Source of the DNA: Tenderia sp965602225
GTDB lineage: Bacteria; Pseudomonadota; Gammaproteobacteria; Tenderiales; Tenderiaceae
Direction of reading: 5' to 3'
DNA: 64,000 nt
NCBI GenBank assembly: GCA_965602225.1
Contig: CBFCYE010000012.1
Coordinates: 12,056 to 76,055 of the forward strand
In this document: positions 62,868 to 64,000 of the stretch, piece after piece
Numbering within the stretch: position 1 is the stretch's first letter
Layout: each line of letters begins with the position of its first letter
The notes under the pieces: model-generated
The model's database searches: none
What the model was told of the DNA's origin: nothing
The model's input: only the letters and a program-made list of their open reading frames with translations
Position numbers and translations under genes: made by a program

Positions 62868-64000
62868 TTAGTTTTTGATTTCATAAACGGCTTCAACAAT
62901 GTTGCCATTGCCCTTGTAAATAAGTGATTTGCATAGTTCGTTGATCAATTTAATTCCACGACCGCAATATTTATTTGTTTCACTTTGGATATTGTTTATT
63001 TTGACTACATCGAATCCTGGGCCACTATCTTCGATGCTAATATGTATGTTTGCACCATCAGGTGTGGGGCTGCATTTAATGCGGATGTGGATATAGCCAT
63101 CAGAAAGTTGTGAGAGTCTATTGTCGCGCTGAGTAAAATACTCATCAAATCCGGCTGTTGTTTGTTTTAGACTGGAATCCAGTCCAAGTATGCCATGATC
63201 TAGAGAATTCAAATATAATTCTGTGATGATTGTAAAGAGTGCCTGGTGGTGTTTTTCATAGCCCAATGAACTTTTTATAAAGTTAACGATTGATGGGATA
63301 GGGTATGCGATGCGTAATCGCTCGCCAGAATATTTTAGGTCCAGGCTTATTTCGTCCAGACAGATGTTTTTGTCATGTTTGAATGTTTGTCTATCTTCTT
63401 CCGAAAGATCCCAGCTGGGTAGTAAGTTTGCTGAGCAGATGGCTTCAATAAAACATATATCATCATCTTGTGTGCAATCATGAATGTGCGTTTGAATAGA
63501 ATTATATCCATCCTCAATTGCAAAATCACTTGATGAGGACTCAAGATCTGATTCTAATTGGCGTTGGCTATATTGTTCGCCGTGTTTGTTTCTGGCCTCA
63601 ATTGCACCATCGCTAAAAAGAATTACTCTATCGCCTGCATTTAGTGGGATGTGCTGGAAATGATGTTTTGGGTTGAAGTCGGCGGTGATCCCAAGCGGTA
63701 AAGTTGTTGATTTGATACGGGACTTTATTTTACGGTTAGAGCCATCAAGTATTAGAATATCGGGCATGCCACTGTTGCAAACTTCAGTATGGTCAAGCTC
63801 ATGTCTTATGCGGACAAACTGGGCAGCCATAAACATGCCGGTTGGTAGTATTAGTTTCAGTTTTTGATTGATGCTTTCCAGTATTTGCGTGCCAGTGAAG
63901 CCTTTTTTAGACATGGCATGGAAAATTTCTGAAGTTGGTAAAGCGCCGATTGCAGCGCTTAGGCCATGACCAGTGAAGTCGCCAACAAGAATATCCAGAT
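62868..64000 (-). CDS. SpoIIE-type PP2C phosphatase with HATPase domain (start beyond window)
   Basis: The frame is open at the window end (codons read LDILVGDFTGHGLSAA before the first internal Met), so the N-terminus is missing; at least 377 residues are seen. The PP2C part shows GDFTGHG, a GMPDIL strand and RVILFSDGAIEARN, including metal-binding aspartates. It is followed from about 62870 to 63300 by an anti-sigma-factor-like HATPase (ITELYLNSLDHGI, EDSGPGFDV, GRGIKLINEL). Such proteins combine phosphatase and kinase in partner-switching control. A receiver domain is usual at the missing N-terminus. The receiver-Hpt gene follows it. Confidence 0.88.
   Translation of the reverse strand, partial: LDILVGDFTGHGLSAAIGALPTSEIFHAMSKKGFTGTQILESINQKLKLILPTGMFMAAQFVRIRHELDHTEVCNSGMPDILILDGSNRKIKSRIKSTTLPLGITADFNPKHHFQHIPLNAGDRVILFSDGAIEARNKHGEQYSQRQLESDLESSSSDFAIEDGYNSIQTHIHDCTQDDDICFIEAICSANLLPSWDLSEEDRQTFKHDKNICLDEISLDLKYSGERLRIAYPIPSIVNFIKSSLGYEKHHQALFTIITELYLNSLDHGILGLDSSLKQTTAGFDEYFTQRDNRLSQLSDGYIHIRIKCSPTPDGANIHISIEDSGPGFDVVKINNIQSETNKYCGRGIKLINELCKSLIYKGNGNIVEAVYEIKN

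Overview
The window is a replication-origin region from a gammaproteobacterium. The core gene order (gyrB-recF-dnaN-dnaA // rpmH-rnpA-yidD-yidC-mnmE ... mnmG-rsmG-parA-parB-atp operon-glmU-glmS) is the one shared by many Gammaproteobacteria such as Pseudomonas and the purple sulfur bacteria. LpoB-like and LPP20 lipoproteins, TgpA, a BarA-like hybrid kinase and a globin-coupled GGDEF-EAL protein fit that class. I cannot name the genus from sequence alone. No tRNA, rRNA, CRISPR array, transposase or phage gene was seen.

Layout. (1) 1-9760: the origin core. gyrB (3' end cut by the window edge), recF, dnaN and dnaA lie on the minus strand; rpmH, rnpA, yidD, yidC and mnmE diverge from them on the plus strand. 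Three perfect DnaA boxes beside an AT-rich stretch between dnaA and dnaN mark a candidate oriC, with a fourth box between dnaA and rpmH. Two parS-like 16-mers lie inside recF. (2) 9761-41617: about 32 kb of accessory genes between mnmE and mnmG, which are neighbours in many related genomes. It holds a Tat-exported phosphoesterase/cytochrome c/DUF1566 operon; a MoxR-DUF58-TgpA operon; a Met-rich MXKDX lipoprotein; a CheY-like protein; a lysine/aminoadipate catabolic cluster; an Ig-like lipoprotein; argE; an HD-GYP protein; an operon of solute-binding lipoprotein, unusual aldehyde dehydrogenase homologue and hybrid kinase; a four-lipoprotein LpoB/LPP20 operon; a CBS protein; a globin-GGDEF-EAL protein; and a degenerate PAPS-reductase-like protein. 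(3) 41618-57027: the core resumes with mnmG, a DUF302 gene, rsmG, parA, parB, a complete F1Fo ATP synthase operon preceded by an AtpZ-like gene and atpI, then glmU and glmS. (4) 57028-64000: a small four-cysteine protein, rep helicase, a DUF5989 microprotein with an SGNH-TPR protein, a receiver-Hpt protein and the C-terminal part of a SpoIIE-type phosphatase/ATPase regulator cut by the window end.

How the parts work together. ParA and ParB (44.6-46.4 kb) should act on the parS-like sites about 42 kb away in recF, next to the candidate origin. Three neighbouring genes would take lysine-derived aminoadipate semialdehyde to aminoadipate and 2-oxoadipate to 2-hydroxyglutarate. Signalling is dense: an HD-GYP protein, a GGDEF-EAL protein, a hybrid kinase, a CheY-like protein, a receiver-Hpt protein and a PP2C regulator all lie within 64 kb.

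The candidates I consider least described are the solute-binding/ALDH-like/hybrid-kinase operon, whose ALDH homologue has lost two hallmark glutamates; the exported phosphoesterase/cytochrome/DUF1566 operon; and the DUF5989/SGNH-TPR pair.
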